Below are positions 47,807-57,307 of a stretch of 64,000 bases of DNA, one piece after another. The translations under genes and the position numbers were made by a program. Numbering within the stretch: position 1 is the first letter of the stretch; each line of letters opens with the position of its first letter. The notes under the pieces were generated by a model, which did not search any database, was not told the DNA's origin, and saw only the letters and a list, made by a program, of their open reading frames with translations. Source of the DNA: Neorhizobium vignae (GTDB lineage: Bacteria > Pseudomonadota > Alphaproteobacteria > Rhizobiales > Rhizobiaceae); contig NZ_JNNU01000002.1 of assembly GCF_000732195.1 (NCBI RefSeq), positions 62,001 to 126,000 of the forward strand. Direction: 5' to 3'.

Positions 47807-48064
47807 ATGGCCGCTCGCGACCGTTATTCCCGAAAGCTCGAATGTTCCCAGTGCGGCAATGTCGGTTTCGCCGAGGTTTCCGAGACCGACGACAGGCGGC
47901 AGGGCAATCGCGATTTTCGCATCGATGAGCTGCCGAAAGGTTTTCTGACCGAATTCGCCTCGACCGATCCGCGCAAATACATGATCCGCTGCAGCCAGTG
48001 CGGCCACAAGTTCCGTTTCGAGCAGAAGACGGTCTATGCCCCGGGCGGCGAACCGCGCCGCTGA
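47807..48064 (+). CDS. Small zinc-ribbon protein, unknown
   Basis: Protein of 85 residues with two C-x2-C knuckles, LECSQCGNVGF near residue 11 and IRCSQCGHKFRF near residue 62, giving a likely four-cysteine zinc site. The intervening sequence RQGNRDFRIDELPKGFLTEF is unusual and not one I can place. ATG 47807 has AGAAGGAG upstream. It converges on the MHYT-GGDEF-EAL gene with an eight-base gap. Nucleic-acid or protein binding is possible. Confidence 0.68.
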   Translation: MAARDRYSRKLECSQCGNVGFAEVSETDDRRQGNRDFRIDELPKGFLTEFASTDPRKYMIRCSQCGHKFRFEQKTVYAPGGEPRR

Positions 48065-48072
48065 GGCCAAGG

Positions 48073-50139
48073 TCAGGCGACCTTGGCGGCCTCCGCCGAT
48101 CGGATTTCACCGCCGGCCTCGCCATTGACGAGATGCTCGATCAGCGCCCTCGGGCCAGGTCTGCCAAAAAGATATCCCTGCACCTGCATGCAGCCCTCCT
48201 TGCGCAGGAAGGCCATATGCGCATCCGTCTCCACCCCTTCGGCAAGCACCGGTATGTGAAGGCTCGAGGCGAGGATGAGGGTCGAGCGGACGATCGCCGC
48301 CGACTGGGAATTATCCGCAAGCCCATCCACGAAGGTGCGGTCGATCTTGATCTTGTCGAAAGGGAAGGACATCAGCGTCGAAAGCGACGAATAACCGGTG
48401 CCATAGTCGTCCATGGCGATCTTCACGCCGAGGCTCTTCAAGTGGCGAACGGTCTGCAGCGCCCGCTGATGATCGGCGATAATGCCGGACTCGGTGATCT
48501 CGAGCTCGAGCCTCTCCGCATCCAGTCCCGTCTCCTTGAGGATGTCGCGGACCTTGTTCGGGAATTTCGGATCGGAAAGCTGCTGGCCGGCGACGTTGAC
48601 GGCGAAGCAGAACGGGTTTTTCCAGGTCGCCGCCTCCGCGCAGGCGCTCCGAAGCACCCATTCGCCGAGTTCGACGATGAAGCCGGTGCGCTCGGCGATC
48701 GGGATGAACTCGTTGGGAGACACAAGTCCGCGGACCGGATGGTTCCAGCGCAACAGAACCTCGAACCCGATGACCTCGCCGGTGAACGTGTCGTTCTGAA
48801 GTTGGTAGTAGAGTTCGAACTGGCCCGCCACGAGCCCGGAACGCATGTCCATGGCGAGCGCGTTGCGTTCGCGGGCGGCCTGATCCATCGAAGAGTCGTA
48901 GAAGCGGATGGCATTGTCGCCCGACTGTTTGGCGCGGTACATGGCGACGTCCGCCTGGGCCACGAGATCGTCGACCGTCTTCGCGTCCCCCGGATAGAGC
49001 GCAATCCCGACGCTAGAACCGACGGTGAGCGTGTTGCCGTTCCATTCGACCGGCTTGCAGACTTCCGCAAGCAGCCGACCGGCGAGCAACATCGCGTCGG
49101 AGCGCCGGTAGTACATGTGTTTCAGCGCGACGAACTCGTCGCCCCCGACACGGGCGATGAATTCGCCCTCACCTGCCGCCTCGGCAAGCCTGCCACCGAT
49201 CGTGCGCAGCACCTCGTCGCCAGCGGCATGGCCGTGGACGTCGTTGATTTCCTTGAAGCGGTTGAGGTCGAGCGAGAGAACTGCGATGCGTGCGGCCATA
49301 TCCGCCGGTCGCGCCGCGATCTCCGCAAGCTGCTCGTTGAACGCGGCGCGATTGGCAAGACCGGTCAAAGCGTCGTGCAGGGAAAGGTGGCGATACTGCT
49401 CGACGGCAGCCTTGGTCATGCGGGCATCGATCAGATAGGTGGCCGCTGTCAGCGCCAGCAGGATCAGCATCAGCGACAGCACGGCGAATCCTAGCACCAA
49501 CGGCGGTACGACCTCATTCGGCAGGACGGCATTCGGATCGAGAACGACATCGATCGCCCCCATGGCGGTGAAATGGGTCGTAGCGATCGCAAGGATCATC
49601 GCCAGGATCGAACCGTACTTGCAGAACCGCGTCACCGGATGCACGACGCGATTGGTCACCAGAGCGCCGAGAACGGCGGCAAAGATGAGCGAGGCGACAA
49701 CGTAGGACTGGTTCCAGTCGATGACGCCTTGCACTTCATAGGCGGCCATGCCCGTGTAATGCATCGCAGCGATACCGAGCCCTATGACGACGCCGCCGGC
49801 CTCCGCAAGCAGGGATCGGCCGCCATAGCTTGCAACACCGAAGCCGATCGTGGCGCTGGCGACCGCGATCATGAAGGACAAAAGCGTCTGGGTCGGGTCA
49901 TATCCCGCCTGCCCGCCTCCGAGATAACCGAGCATCGCGAGGAAGTGCGTCGTCCAGGTTGTCGAACCGCCGATGAAACCCGTCAGGAACACCCAGATGC
50001 CCTTTTCCATCCCGCCGCCGCGCCGGGCTCTGGAAAAAAGCCGGATGGTCAGGAAGGACCCGACCACACAGATCAATACCGCGCAGGCGATATAGCGGAG
50101 ATCGTGCTCGACGAAGATGCAGGAGAAAACGCGAAACAT
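48073..50139 (-). CDS. MHYT-GGDEF-EAL cyclic-di-GMP protein
   Basis: Membrane protein of 688 residues. The N-terminal MHYT sensor (residues about 15-235) has seven helices with the three copies THFLAM, MHYTGM and THFTAM, proposed to bind copper or sense gases such as oxygen or NO. GGDEF (about 255-415) has an intact RVGGDEF site; EAL (about 430-675) has GFEVLLRW, FAVNVAGQQ (N), MDDYGTGYSSL, KIDRTFVD and EGVET, so both cyclase and phosphodiesterase activities are possible. No I-site RxxD is seen. Confidence 0.92.
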   Translation of the reverse strand: MFRVFSCIFVEHDLRYIACAVLICVVGSFLTIRLFSRARRGGGMEKGIWVFLTGFIGGSTTWTTHFLAMLGYLGGGQAGYDPTQTLLSFMIAVASATIGFGVASYGGRSLLAEAGGVVIGLGIAAMHYTGMAAYEVQGVIDWNQSYVVASLIFAAVLGALVTNRVVHPVTRFCKYGSILAMILAIATTHFTAMGAIDVVLDPNAVLPNEVVPPLVLGFAVLSLMLILLALTAATYLIDARMTKAAVEQYRHLSLHDALTGLANRAAFNEQLAEIAARPADMAARIAVLSLDLNRFKEINDVHGHAAGDEVLRTIGGRLAEAAGEGEFIARVGGDEFVALKHMYYRRSDAMLLAGRLLAEVCKPVEWNGNTLTVGSSVGIALYPGDAKTVDDLVAQADVAMYRAKQSGDNAIRFYDSSMDQAARERNALAMDMRSGLVAGQFELYYQLQNDTFTGEVIGFEVLLRWNHPVRGLVSPNEFIPIAERTGFIVELGEWVLRSACAEAATWKNPFCFAVNVAGQQLSDPKFPNKVRDILKETGLDAERLELEITESGIIADHQRALQTVRHLKSLGVKIAMDDYGTGYSSLSTLMSFPFDKIKIDRTFVDGLADNSQSAAIVRSTLILASSLHIPVLAEGVETDAHMAFLRKEGCMQVQGYLFGRPGPRALIEHLVNGEAGGEIRSAEAAKVA

Positions 50140-50277
50140 GAATGCTTGATACTTTTCAACTGTTTTGATTGAGAAGTTTTAGCACCGAAACATGTTCTAA
50201 ACGTTCCTTGGGATGGTAAATGCCGGCTGACTGGCAAACGTAAGGCCGGTATAAGAAGGTGTGGACAGATCGTCAGA

Positions 50278-51723
50278 TCATTGGATCGGCTGCCCGTTGA
50301 CGCTGAAGCTCTTGCCGTCCTCGAACTTGATGTCCCAGCGCAGGCGGCCATCCGGCTCAGTCTTCGCCATGCCCTTCGCCATCATCATCGCGAACGAAAC
50401 CTGGTTGAATTCGGGGTCGTTCTTGGCGGCGGCCTGGAAATACTGGATCAGCTTGTCGATGTCGCGCGCAAGAATCGAGGTTTCGAGCGTGTAGCGCTCC
50501 TTCTCGTCCGGATAACCCTTGACCTTGCCGGAGGCTTCGACATCGTAAAGCGCCGATTTCGCGGCGACCCGCGGGAAATCGATTGTCAGCTGTCCGTCGT
50601 CGAGAAAGGCCCTGCCGAGACGCTCGCCCTCCGCTTCCGGCAGCGGAGTGGGTTTCGAAAAGTCCATTTCCATCAGGGTGTCGATGAACCGCTGGAAGTT
50701 GAGGTCGGCGATCCCGACCTCAACTTCCGCCATGTCGGGCACAAGCTGGGCGTAGAGCGGAGGGATGATGCCGGCAGGCGTGGAGATGTTCTCGACGCGC
50801 GCCCCGAAGCCGATCCGGGTTGCTGCGGCTGGCTCGCTCATCGTGAACAGGTAGTCGAGCTTGTTGATGCCGAAATCGCCGATCGGGCTTGCCACGGTGA
50901 ACTGGTTGAAGGTGATCTTTTCCGAGAGCGCCGTGAAGAACGGCATTGCGCCACGTATGAGTTCCTTCAGTTTCGCGACCTCGGCCTGCGAGGGCTTTTC
51001 ATCGTTGACGAGTTCCAGCACGAAGGCGACGAGATTGCGAATCTTCTCGGCCACCACGCCCTGGACACTGACGTCGAAATCGAGGCTTTCGGCGCGGATC
51101 TGCACCGGCGGGGTTTCCGACGTCACAATCCGTTCATAGAAACGCGAGAACGAGCCCTTGCCGGTGAAATCGGTGCTCCCGGCAACGGCACTCGCCGAGG
51201 ATGCGAGTGAATAGTTCGTGCTCGCGAAACTCGCCTCGACCTCTTCCGGGCCGCTCTTCGAGACCATGCGGATCGGGCCGGACGTCGCCTCGCCCGAGCG
51301 CAGATAGCTGATCGCCGGATCGAAAATGCCGGAAAACACCATGTCGGTGACGGAATAGCTCAGATTCGTCGGCTTGCCGTCGGGCATCTTGCCCTTGACG
51401 GTGAAATTCATGTCGCTGTCGCTGTTGAACTTCCACTGGCCGTTGTCGAGGGGCGCGGCGAAGACCGAAAGCGGCTTCAGACCGGAAACCGTGAAGTCTT
51501 TCTTGTTGATGGACTTGAGGAGCTTGGCGAAATCGTAGCTGATCTCGTAGCGCTCGCCGGCCGGCTTGACGGTCAGGAAGCCCGTGGACTTGACCGTATC
51601 CGGCAGGAAGTAGATGAGGCTGTCCTTGAGGGTTCGGGCACCCTTGTCGTTGATTTCAGCCGCCGCAACCGGATATACGCATGACGCAGCCATCAGGCCG
51701 GCCGCGATCAAAGTCCGTTTCAT
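50278..51723 (-). CDS. Exported protein of unknown function
   Basis: Protein of 481 residues with a signal peptide (MKRTLIAAGLMAASCVYPVAAA). The rest is rich in beta strands (FTVSGLKPLSVFAAPLDNGQ, MDFTGKGSFSRF, LDFDVSVQGVVAE), without motifs I can name; DUF2125-like periplasmic proteins of Rhizobiales are the nearest memory. Probably periplasmic or outer-membrane associated. The stop is 138 bases upstream of the MHYT gene start on the same strand, so cotranscription with it is possible. Confidence 0.72.
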   Translation of the reverse strand: MKRTLIAAGLMAASCVYPVAAAEINDKGARTLKDSLIYFLPDTVKSTGFLTVKPAGERYEISYDFAKLLKSINKKDFTVSGLKPLSVFAAPLDNGQWKFNSDSDMNFTVKGKMPDGKPTNLSYSVTDMVFSGIFDPAISYLRSGEATSGPIRMVSKSGPEEVEASFASTNYSLASSASAVAGSTDFTGKGSFSRFYERIVTSETPPVQIRAESLDFDVSVQGVVAEKIRNLVAFVLELVNDEKPSQAEVAKLKELIRGAMPFFTALSEKITFNQFTVASPIGDFGINKLDYLFTMSEPAAATRIGFGARVENISTPAGIIPPLYAQLVPDMAEVEVGIADLNFQRFIDTLMEMDFSKPTPLPEAEGERLGRAFLDDGQLTIDFPRVAAKSALYDVEASGKVKGYPDEKERYTLETSILARDIDKLIQYFQAAAKNDPEFNQVSFAMMMAKGMAKTEPDGRLRWDIKFEDGKSFSVNGQPIQ

Positions 51724-51968
51724 GAATCAAGCCCTTCCCTCGTTCAACCGGCACCAATGTGGAAGACGAACCGGCGAAGTCAAGCGCAGGCCCTTTGTTT
51801 TCAGGCCGAAAAGCTTGCACATCCTTGCTCGTTGTATTATAGCGCGCCGGTCCGCGTAGACACCCTTGGAGGCAACGCGGATGAAGCGCATCGGATGGTG
51901 CCCTTCGGTTTGACGCGAGCCGACAACGCTTGCCAAAAACTCTCCAAACAACCTCGAAAGGATATGCC

Positions 51969-52574
51969 ATGAGCCACGCATCTTACGAGCTCAAGGCCGA
52001 GGCGCGCGAACGGGTAGGTAAGGGGTCCTCCCGTGAACTTCGCCGCAACGGTTTCATTCCTGCTGTCATCTATGGTGACAAGCAGTCCCCCCTCGCGATC
52101 GCTCTGTCGACCAACGAAGTGACGAAGCGCATCCATGCCGGTGGTTTCATGACCACCATTGCCACGATCGAAGTCAACGGCGAGAAGATCCAGGTCCTTC
52201 CGAAGGACTATCAGCTCGATCCGGTCCGCGACTTCACCATGCACGTGGACTTTCTGCGCGTCTCGGGCAACACGGAAGTTTCCGTTGAAGTTCCGGTTCA
52301 CTTCGTCAACGAAGAGAAGTCCCCGGGCATCAAGGTCGGCGGCGTTCTCAACATCGTGCGTCACGAAGTCGAGCTGCTTTGCCCGGCCAACGACATTCCG
52401 GAATTCCTGACCGTCGACCTGACGGGCGCGAAGATCGGCGATAGCCTCCACATCTCCGCCGTCAAGCTGCCGGCTGGCGTACGTCCGGTCATCTCCGACC
52501 GCGACTTCACCATCGCGACGATCGTCGCCCCGGCTGCAGGCGTTGCCGAGGAAGAACCGGCTACTGCTGAATAA
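51969..52574 (+). CDS. rplY: Ribosomal protein L25/Ctc
   Basis: 5S rRNA-binding ribosomal protein with the long CTC form (201 residues). The L25 domain begins [24 protein letters not shown] with the loop [13 protein letters not shown]; the C-terminal TL5/CTC domain follows ([20 protein letters not shown] ... [16 protein letters not shown]). ATG 51969 follows AAAGGATATG. Normally pth and ychF follow directly; here pth is 3.5 kb away. A terminator separates rplY from the next gene. Confidence 0.96.
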   Translation: MSHASYELKAEARERVGKGSSRELRRNGFIPAVIYGDKQSPLAIALSTNEVTKRIHAGGFMTTIATIEVNGEKIQVLPKDYQLDPVRDFTMHVDFLRVSGNTEVSVEVPVHFVNEEKSPGIKVGGVLNIVRHEVELLCPANDIPEFLTVDLTGAKIGDSLHISAVKLPAGVRPVISDRDFTIATIVAPAAGVAEEEPATAE

Positions 52575-52598
52575 CCAGGCCGAAATTCTTGAAATGGG

Positions 52599-52627
52599 AC
52601 CCGCTTTCGCAAGAAAGCGGGTTTTTT
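52599..52627 (+). terminator. Intrinsic terminator of rplY
   Basis: Ten-base arms ACCCGCTTTC and GAAAGCGGGT around GCAA, then TTTTT. Located 25 bases after the rplY stop. Confidence 0.9.
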
Positions 52628-52689
52628 ATTACCCGCTGAATACAGTTTAGTAACGCTGCTTCCGTAATTCGCTCGAATCTTGGTACTCT

Positions 52690-52722
52690 CGTTTCAGTGA
52701 AGTTTAATGAATACGTGAAACG
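52690..52722. promoter_or_regulatory. Inverted repeat upstream of the GGDEF-EAL gene
   Basis: CGTTTCA and TGAAACG, perfect seven-base arms 19 bases apart, about 50 bases before the start of the sensor/GGDEF/EAL gene. A dimeric regulator site is possible, but the spacing is wide. Confidence 0.3.
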
Positions 52723-52771
52723 ATGCACGCTACTTCAAGCATGACGGGAAAAGTCCGGCGGCAGCCAGACG

Positions 52772-55168
52772 ATGAATGCGGGGAAGACGGTGACTCATTC
52801 CGTTGAGAGTCGTTTTATTGCGATCATTTCAGGCGCCCTCCTGGTCGTCGTTGCACCGCTGTTCACGCTCTTCTTGGCGCTTTCCTCCCAGCAGGCCGCC
52901 GAGAACCTCAGCGAACATGTCAATGTCGTGCTGGTGACCAATTCCCAGGCCCTCGGCAAACCGCTCTGGGATCTCGACACCGACAGCATTCACCAGGTCG
53001 CCTCGATGCTGATAGCCGATCCCGCCATCAACGGCGTGCAGATCAGCGACAATACGGGCAAGCTGAATATTTCCGAAGTCGACGTCAATCCGGCCGATTT
53101 CCGTGGCCTTGAAGCAATTTCCGAGCCGATCTTCTACAAATCGCAGCAGGGCACCCGCAATGTCGGCAGCATTACCGTCTATGTACCCAAGCTTGGCTGG
53201 TTCTCCGCCCTGCACCAGATGGAAATGGCCTTCATCTCCATCTTCATCATCACCATCCTGACGGTCTTCGGCGCAGCGATCCTCGGCAATCGCGTCATGG
53301 TCATCAAGCCGCTGATGCGGTTGACCGCCGCCATTGAGGCAACCCGCAGGCTCGGTTCGCGCCACCATGTCGACTGGCGCTCGAACGACGAGATGGGACG
53401 GCTGGCGAAGAGCTTCAACGAAATGCAGACGCTGCTAGAGCGCGAGGAGCGCGAGCTGAAGCGCGCGCATCAGCAGACGACGGAAATCTACAACCTGACG
53501 CCGGCCATGCTGTTTTCGCTCACCCAAGGCGACCAGATCGCCGCAGTCAGCGACTATTGGCTTCTCGCGACCGGCTATCGCCGCGAGGACGTGATCGGCC
53601 ATCCCTTTTCCGAACTGGTGGCCCCTGCGGACCGCCAGATTTATGCAAGGCGCAAGCAGCAGGGAAAATCGAGCGGCCCGGCGATCGAAGTCACGGTCCG
53701 GTTCCTGTGCGCCGACAGCCGCCTGATGGACGTGTTGATCGTCGAGACCGAGCTCGGCACGGCCGGCGGCAACATTCCCGGCTCGCTGAGCGTCATGACG
53801 GACGTCACGGAACTCAGGCAATCGGAACTGCGCAACCGTCAGCAGGCCATCTCCGACCATCTGACCGGGCTCCTGAATCGTCAGGGTTTCGAAGCGACGC
53901 TCGACCAGAAGATCGTCGAGGCCGACAAGGCGCGCACCGAGGTCGCCTGCCTGTTCGTCGATCTCGACCGCTTCAAGGCGATCAACGACAATCTCGGCCA
54001 TGCAGCCGGCGACGCCGTGCTCTGCCAGTTCGTCGAACGGACGCGGCCGATGCTCAACGACGGCGATACCGCCTCACGCCTCGGCGGCGACGAATTCGCC
54101 ATCCTGATCACCGGAGACGGTGCCGAACGCCGCGCGACCGAACTCAGCCAGAAGATCGTCGACATGTTCGAGGTTCCCTTCCGGATCGAGGGAACCGGCG
54201 TGCGGTTGAGCGCCAGTATCGGCCTTGCCTTCTATCCGAGCCATGCCGCCAGTGCCGCCGAACTGCTGCAAAAGTCGGACATGGCCATGTATGCCCGCAA
54301 ACGCGACGGCAAGAACGGCGCGCAGGTCTACGATCCCGCCATTCTAGACCAGACGCGGGAAAGGGCCGAAATCGAGAGCGACATCGAAGTCGCCATCGCC
54401 GCGAGCTGGTTCGAGGCGCATTTCCAGCCGATCGTCGACATCGAGACCGGCATCCCCTCGGGCTTCGAAGCGCTGATGCGGATGCGCCATCCCCGCAAGG
54501 GCCTGTTGTCGCCGGCCGGCATCATCAGCGTTGCCGAGGAGACCGGCTCGATCGGTCAGATCGGCAACCTCATCCTGGAAGACGCGATGGCGAACCTCGC
54601 CCGCGTCTCGCGCCTGCCCGGCATGGACGAGACCTATGTCGCGGTCAACTTCTCGCCACTGCAATTCGAGCCCGGCCTGCCGGCACGCCTTGCCGGCCTG
54701 CTCGGCCGCTACGGCATCGATCCGTCGCGCCTGGTGGTGGAAATCACCGAAGCCGTGCTGATGCACGACAACCCGGAAATCCGCACCATTCTCAACGAAC
54801 TCCATCGCTTCGGCTGCCGCATCGCGCTCGACGATTTCGGCACCGGTTATTCGTCGCTGAGCTATATGAGTCGTTTCCCGGTCGATATCGTCAAGATCGA
54901 CCAGTCCTTTATCCGCTCGCTCACCGAACAGACGGGCGACATAGGCAGTAAGAACAGGATGCTAGTCGAAGGCATCAGTGCTATTTCTCATAAGATGAAT
55001 TGCAAGGTCGTCGCCGAAGGCGTCGAGACGGAAGAACAGCGCTCGTTGTTACGGCAAATGGGCATCGACTATGCGCAGGGCTATCTTTTCTCGAAGCCCC
55101 GCGAAATTTCCGAACTGCTCTCGGCCCTCTCCGCCCGGCAGGCCGAGATCGAGTCCATGGCGAGCTGA
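52772..55168 (+). CDS. Sensor-HAMP-PAS-GGDEF-EAL cyclic-di-GMP protein
   Basis: Membrane protein of 798 residues: transmembrane helix about 15-37, periplasmic sensor about 40-150 (CHASE/Cache-like, LGKPLWDLDTDSIHQVAS), second helix about 152-174, HAMP 175-228, PAS about 235-355 (ending MTDVTELRQSE), GGDEF about 360-525 (SRLGGDEFAIL, intact), EAL about 540-785 (GFEALMRM, VAVNFSPLQF, LDDFGTGYSSL, VKIDQSFI, EGVETEEQ, intact). It may both make and break c-di-GMP. Lies between rplY and pth and 67 bases upstream of a solute-binding protein gene. Confidence 0.93.
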   Translation: MNAGKTVTHSVESRFIAIISGALLVVVAPLFTLFLALSSQQAAENLSEHVNVVLVTNSQALGKPLWDLDTDSIHQVASMLIADPAINGVQISDNTGKLNISEVDVNPADFRGLEAISEPIFYKSQQGTRNVGSITVYVPKLGWFSALHQMEMAFISIFIITILTVFGAAILGNRVMVIKPLMRLTAAIEATRRLGSRHHVDWRSNDEMGRLAKSFNEMQTLLEREERELKRAHQQTTEIYNLTPAMLFSLTQGDQIAAVSDYWLLATGYRREDVIGHPFSELVAPADRQIYARRKQQGKSSGPAIEVTVRFLCADSRLMDVLIVETELGTAGGNIPGSLSVMTDVTELRQSELRNRQQAISDHLTGLLNRQGFEATLDQKIVEADKARTEVACLFVDLDRFKAINDNLGHAAGDAVLCQFVERTRPMLNDGDTASRLGGDEFAILITGDGAERRATELSQKIVDMFEVPFRIEGTGVRLSASIGLAFYPSHAASAAELLQKSDMAMYARKRDGKNGAQVYDPAILDQTRERAEIESDIEVAIAASWFEAHFQPIVDIETGIPSGFEALMRMRHPRKGLLSPAGIISVAEETGSIGQIGNLILEDAMANLARVSRLPGMDETYVAVNFSPLQFEPGLPARLAGLLGRYGIDPSRLVVEITEAVLMHDNPEIRTILNELHRFGCRIALDDFGTGYSSLSYMSRFPVDIVKIDQSFIRSLTEQTGDIGSKNRMLVEGISAISHKMNCKVVAEGVETEEQRSLLRQMGIDYAQGYLFSKPREISELLSALSARQAEIESMAS

Positions 55169-55235
55169 CAAGTTCTCACCTCCGGACCAGATGCCGGGTC
55201 AGAAATGACAACATGTGCGTTTGGAAGGTGGACAG

Positions 55236-55961
55236 ATGAAAATCGCAGCGCCGCTTCTTGCCAGCCTCAGCCTCGCGTGTGGCGCCCATGCCCAGCAGGC
55301 CATCGTCTTTTCGACCGAGTCCTACCCGCCCTTCAGCTACCAGGAGCCCGGCGGCAACTATCGCGGCGTGGGCATCGACCAGGTAGACATCATCATGCAG
55401 GACGCCGGCACGCCTTACACGCTGGAGATCATGCCCTGGGCCCGCGCGATCGCCATGGCCGAGACGCAATCCATGCACTGCGTCTTCGCCGCCGCCCGCA
55501 CGCCCGACCGCGAGCCTCGTTTCAAATGGGTCGTGCCGCTGTTCATCGATCGCAACATCCTTGTCCGCCATGCGGGTTCGAAGGCCGCGGCGACCACCCT
55601 GGACGAGGCCAAGCAATATACGGTCGGCACTCATCGCGCCGATTATACCGAGGGGCTTCTGAAGAGCTTCGGTTTCCCGAAGATCGATCTCAGCGCCAAT
55701 GTCGATACGACGCTCAGAAAGCTGCTGCAGGATCGTATCGACCTGATGCCCATGTCGGAAGGCGTCTATCAAAAGCTCAAGGCCGACGGAACGCCGATCG
55801 AAAAGGTCATCCTGTTCTCCGAACAGCATCTCGGCATTGCCTGCAACCCGGACGTACCCGACGACCTGATCGCCAGGATGCAGGCGGGTCTCGACCGCCT
55901 CATCAAGGACGGCATCCAGAAGGCAATTCTGAAGCGCTACGGCATAGACGAGATCCAATAG
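55236..55961 (+). CDS. Periplasmic solute-binding protein, family 3-like
   Basis: Secreted protein of 241 residues with a signal peptide (MKIAAPLLASLSLACGAHAQ). The binding fold begins IVFSTESYPPFSYQEPGGNY, then GVGIDQVDIIMQDAG, EIMPWARAIAMAETQ and IDLMPMSEGVYQKLK, like SBP_bac_3 amino-acid receptors. No ABC permease or ATPase is nearby, so it may serve as a ligand receptor for the adjacent sensor rather than for transport. ATG 55236 follows GGAAGGTGGA. Ligand unknown. Confidence 0.83.
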   Translation: MKIAAPLLASLSLACGAHAQQAIVFSTESYPPFSYQEPGGNYRGVGIDQVDIIMQDAGTPYTLEIMPWARAIAMAETQSMHCVFAAARTPDREPRFKWVVPLFIDRNILVRHAGSKAAATTLDEAKQYTVGTHRADYTEGLLKSFGFPKIDLSANVDTTLRKLLQDRIDLMPMSEGVYQKLKADGTPIEKVILFSEQHLGIACNPDVPDDLIARMQAGLDRLIKDGIQKAILKRYGIDEIQ

Positions 55962-56039
55962 AAGCTCAGACGTCGAAACCGGTTGACTTTGGCGGCGTTT
56001 CGCGGTGGTGAAAGCCAGCAGTCAAGGATGGATGTCTCC

Positions 56040-56768
56040 ATGCTCATCATCGCCGGCCTCGGCAATCCCGGTTCCCAATATGCGGGCAACCGCCACAATA
56101 TCGGCTTCATGGCGGTGGACGCGATCCAGCGCCGGCCTGGCTTTTCGCCGTGGTCGAAGAAGTTCAAGGCGTTGATCTCGGAAGGCGAGCTCGCCGGCGA
56201 AAAGGTGCTGCTGATCAAGCCGCAGACCTTCATGAACCTCTCCGGCGAAGCGGTCGGTGAAGCCATGCGTTTCTACAAGCTCGGCCCGGAAAACATCATC
56301 GCCATCTATGACGAACTCGATCTGCCCGCGGCCAAGGCCCGGATCAAGACCGGCGGCGGTCATGGCGGCCATAACGGGGTGAAGTCGCTCGACGCCCATT
56401 GCGGCCGGGAATACCGAAGGCTTCGCCTCGGCATCGGCCATCCGGGCGCCAAGGAACTGGTGCACAACCACGTGCTCGGCGACTTCGCCAAGGCCGACCA
56501 GGCCTGGCTCTCCCCTCTCCTCGACGCGCTCGCCGACAATGCCGAGATGCTGGCGAAGGGGGAAGATTCGCAGCTGATGAACAAGCTGGCGCTCGCCGTC
56601 GGCGGCAAGCCGGACGAGGAAAAACCGAAGCCTGAGAAGAAGCCCGCCACCAAGCCGGCCGGGCAATCGCATATCCACCAGGCCCGCGGTGGCGGCAAGC
56701 CGAACCTGCCGACATCAGGCCCGATGGCCGAGATGCTGAAAAAGATGTTCGGCGGCAAGAGCGAATGA
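56040..56768 (+). CDS. pth: Peptidyl-tRNA hydrolase
   Basis: Recycles peptidyl-tRNA released from stalled ribosomes. The 242 residues include [22 protein letters not shown] (in parts: GLGNPGSQY and RHNIGF) with the catalytic [35 protein letters not shown] (the second half carries [12 protein letters not shown]). A C-terminal extension of about 50 lysine/proline-rich residues is usual in Rhizobiales. ATG 56040 is preceded by AAGGATGG; an ATG at 56028 is too close to that site. Confidence 0.95.
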   Translation: MLIIAGLGNPGSQYAGNRHNIGFMAVDAIQRRPGFSPWSKKFKALISEGELAGEKVLLIKPQTFMNLSGEAVGEAMRFYKLGPENIIAIYDELDLPAAKARIKTGGGHGGHNGVKSLDAHCGREYRRLRLGIGHPGAKELVHNHVLGDFAKADQAWLSPLLDALADNAEMLAKGEDSQLMNKLALAVGGKPDEEKPKPEKKPATKPAGQSHIHQARGGGKPNLPTSGPMAEMLKKMFGGKSE

Positions 56769-57223
56769 TCTCGATGCCCAACCCCGACTTCACGATCCGC
56801 CCGGCCCGCGACGGCGACCTTACCGACCTGATCGAACTCTATCACCACCTGAACCACGATCCGGACCTGGAGCCGGCGCTTGCCGGGGAGCGTTTTGCCG
56901 CCATTCTCGCTCACCCCGGCATGACGGTGTTGATCGGCTTCGCTGACGGGCGCGCGGCGGCGACAGTAACGCTGATCGTGGTGCCAAACCTCACCCGCAA
57001 GGGCGCGCCCTATGCGCTGATCGAAAATGTCGTCACCCACGCGGACCACCGCCAGCGCGGTTATGCCGGCGCCCTCATTCGCACAGCCGTCGATCAGGCC
57101 TGGAGCCACGGGTGCTACAAGGTCATGCTCTTGACCGGTTCAACGGACCCGGCGACGCTGCGCTTCTACGAAAACTGCGGTTTCCTCCAGAACAAGACCG
57201 GCTTCCAGATCCGCCGCACGTAG
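56765..57223 (+). CDS. GNAT N-acetyltransferase
   Basis: Acetyl-CoA-dependent acyltransferase of 152 residues. The CoA-binding signature is [15 protein letters not shown], preceded by the beta strand [10 protein letters not shown] and followed by [11 protein letters not shown] and [11 protein letters not shown]. Its ATG overlaps the pth stop (ATGA), so it is translated with pth; a second start at 56774 is possible. The substrate is unknown. Confidence 0.88.
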   Translation: MISMPNPDFTIRPARDGDLTDLIELYHHLNHDPDLEPALAGERFAAILAHPGMTVLIGFADGRAAATVTLIVVPNLTRKGAPYALIENVVTHADHRQRGYAGALIRTAVDQAWSHGCYKVMLLTGSTDPATLRFYENCGFLQNKTGFQIRRT

Positions 57224-57307
57224 ACGGCCCGGTATCGCTCCGGTCAAAGGGGTGGCGCGCCGCTTTCGGAGCGGCTAAGGGAAGCCGACTGAAAACGGAA
57301 GCGCGAC

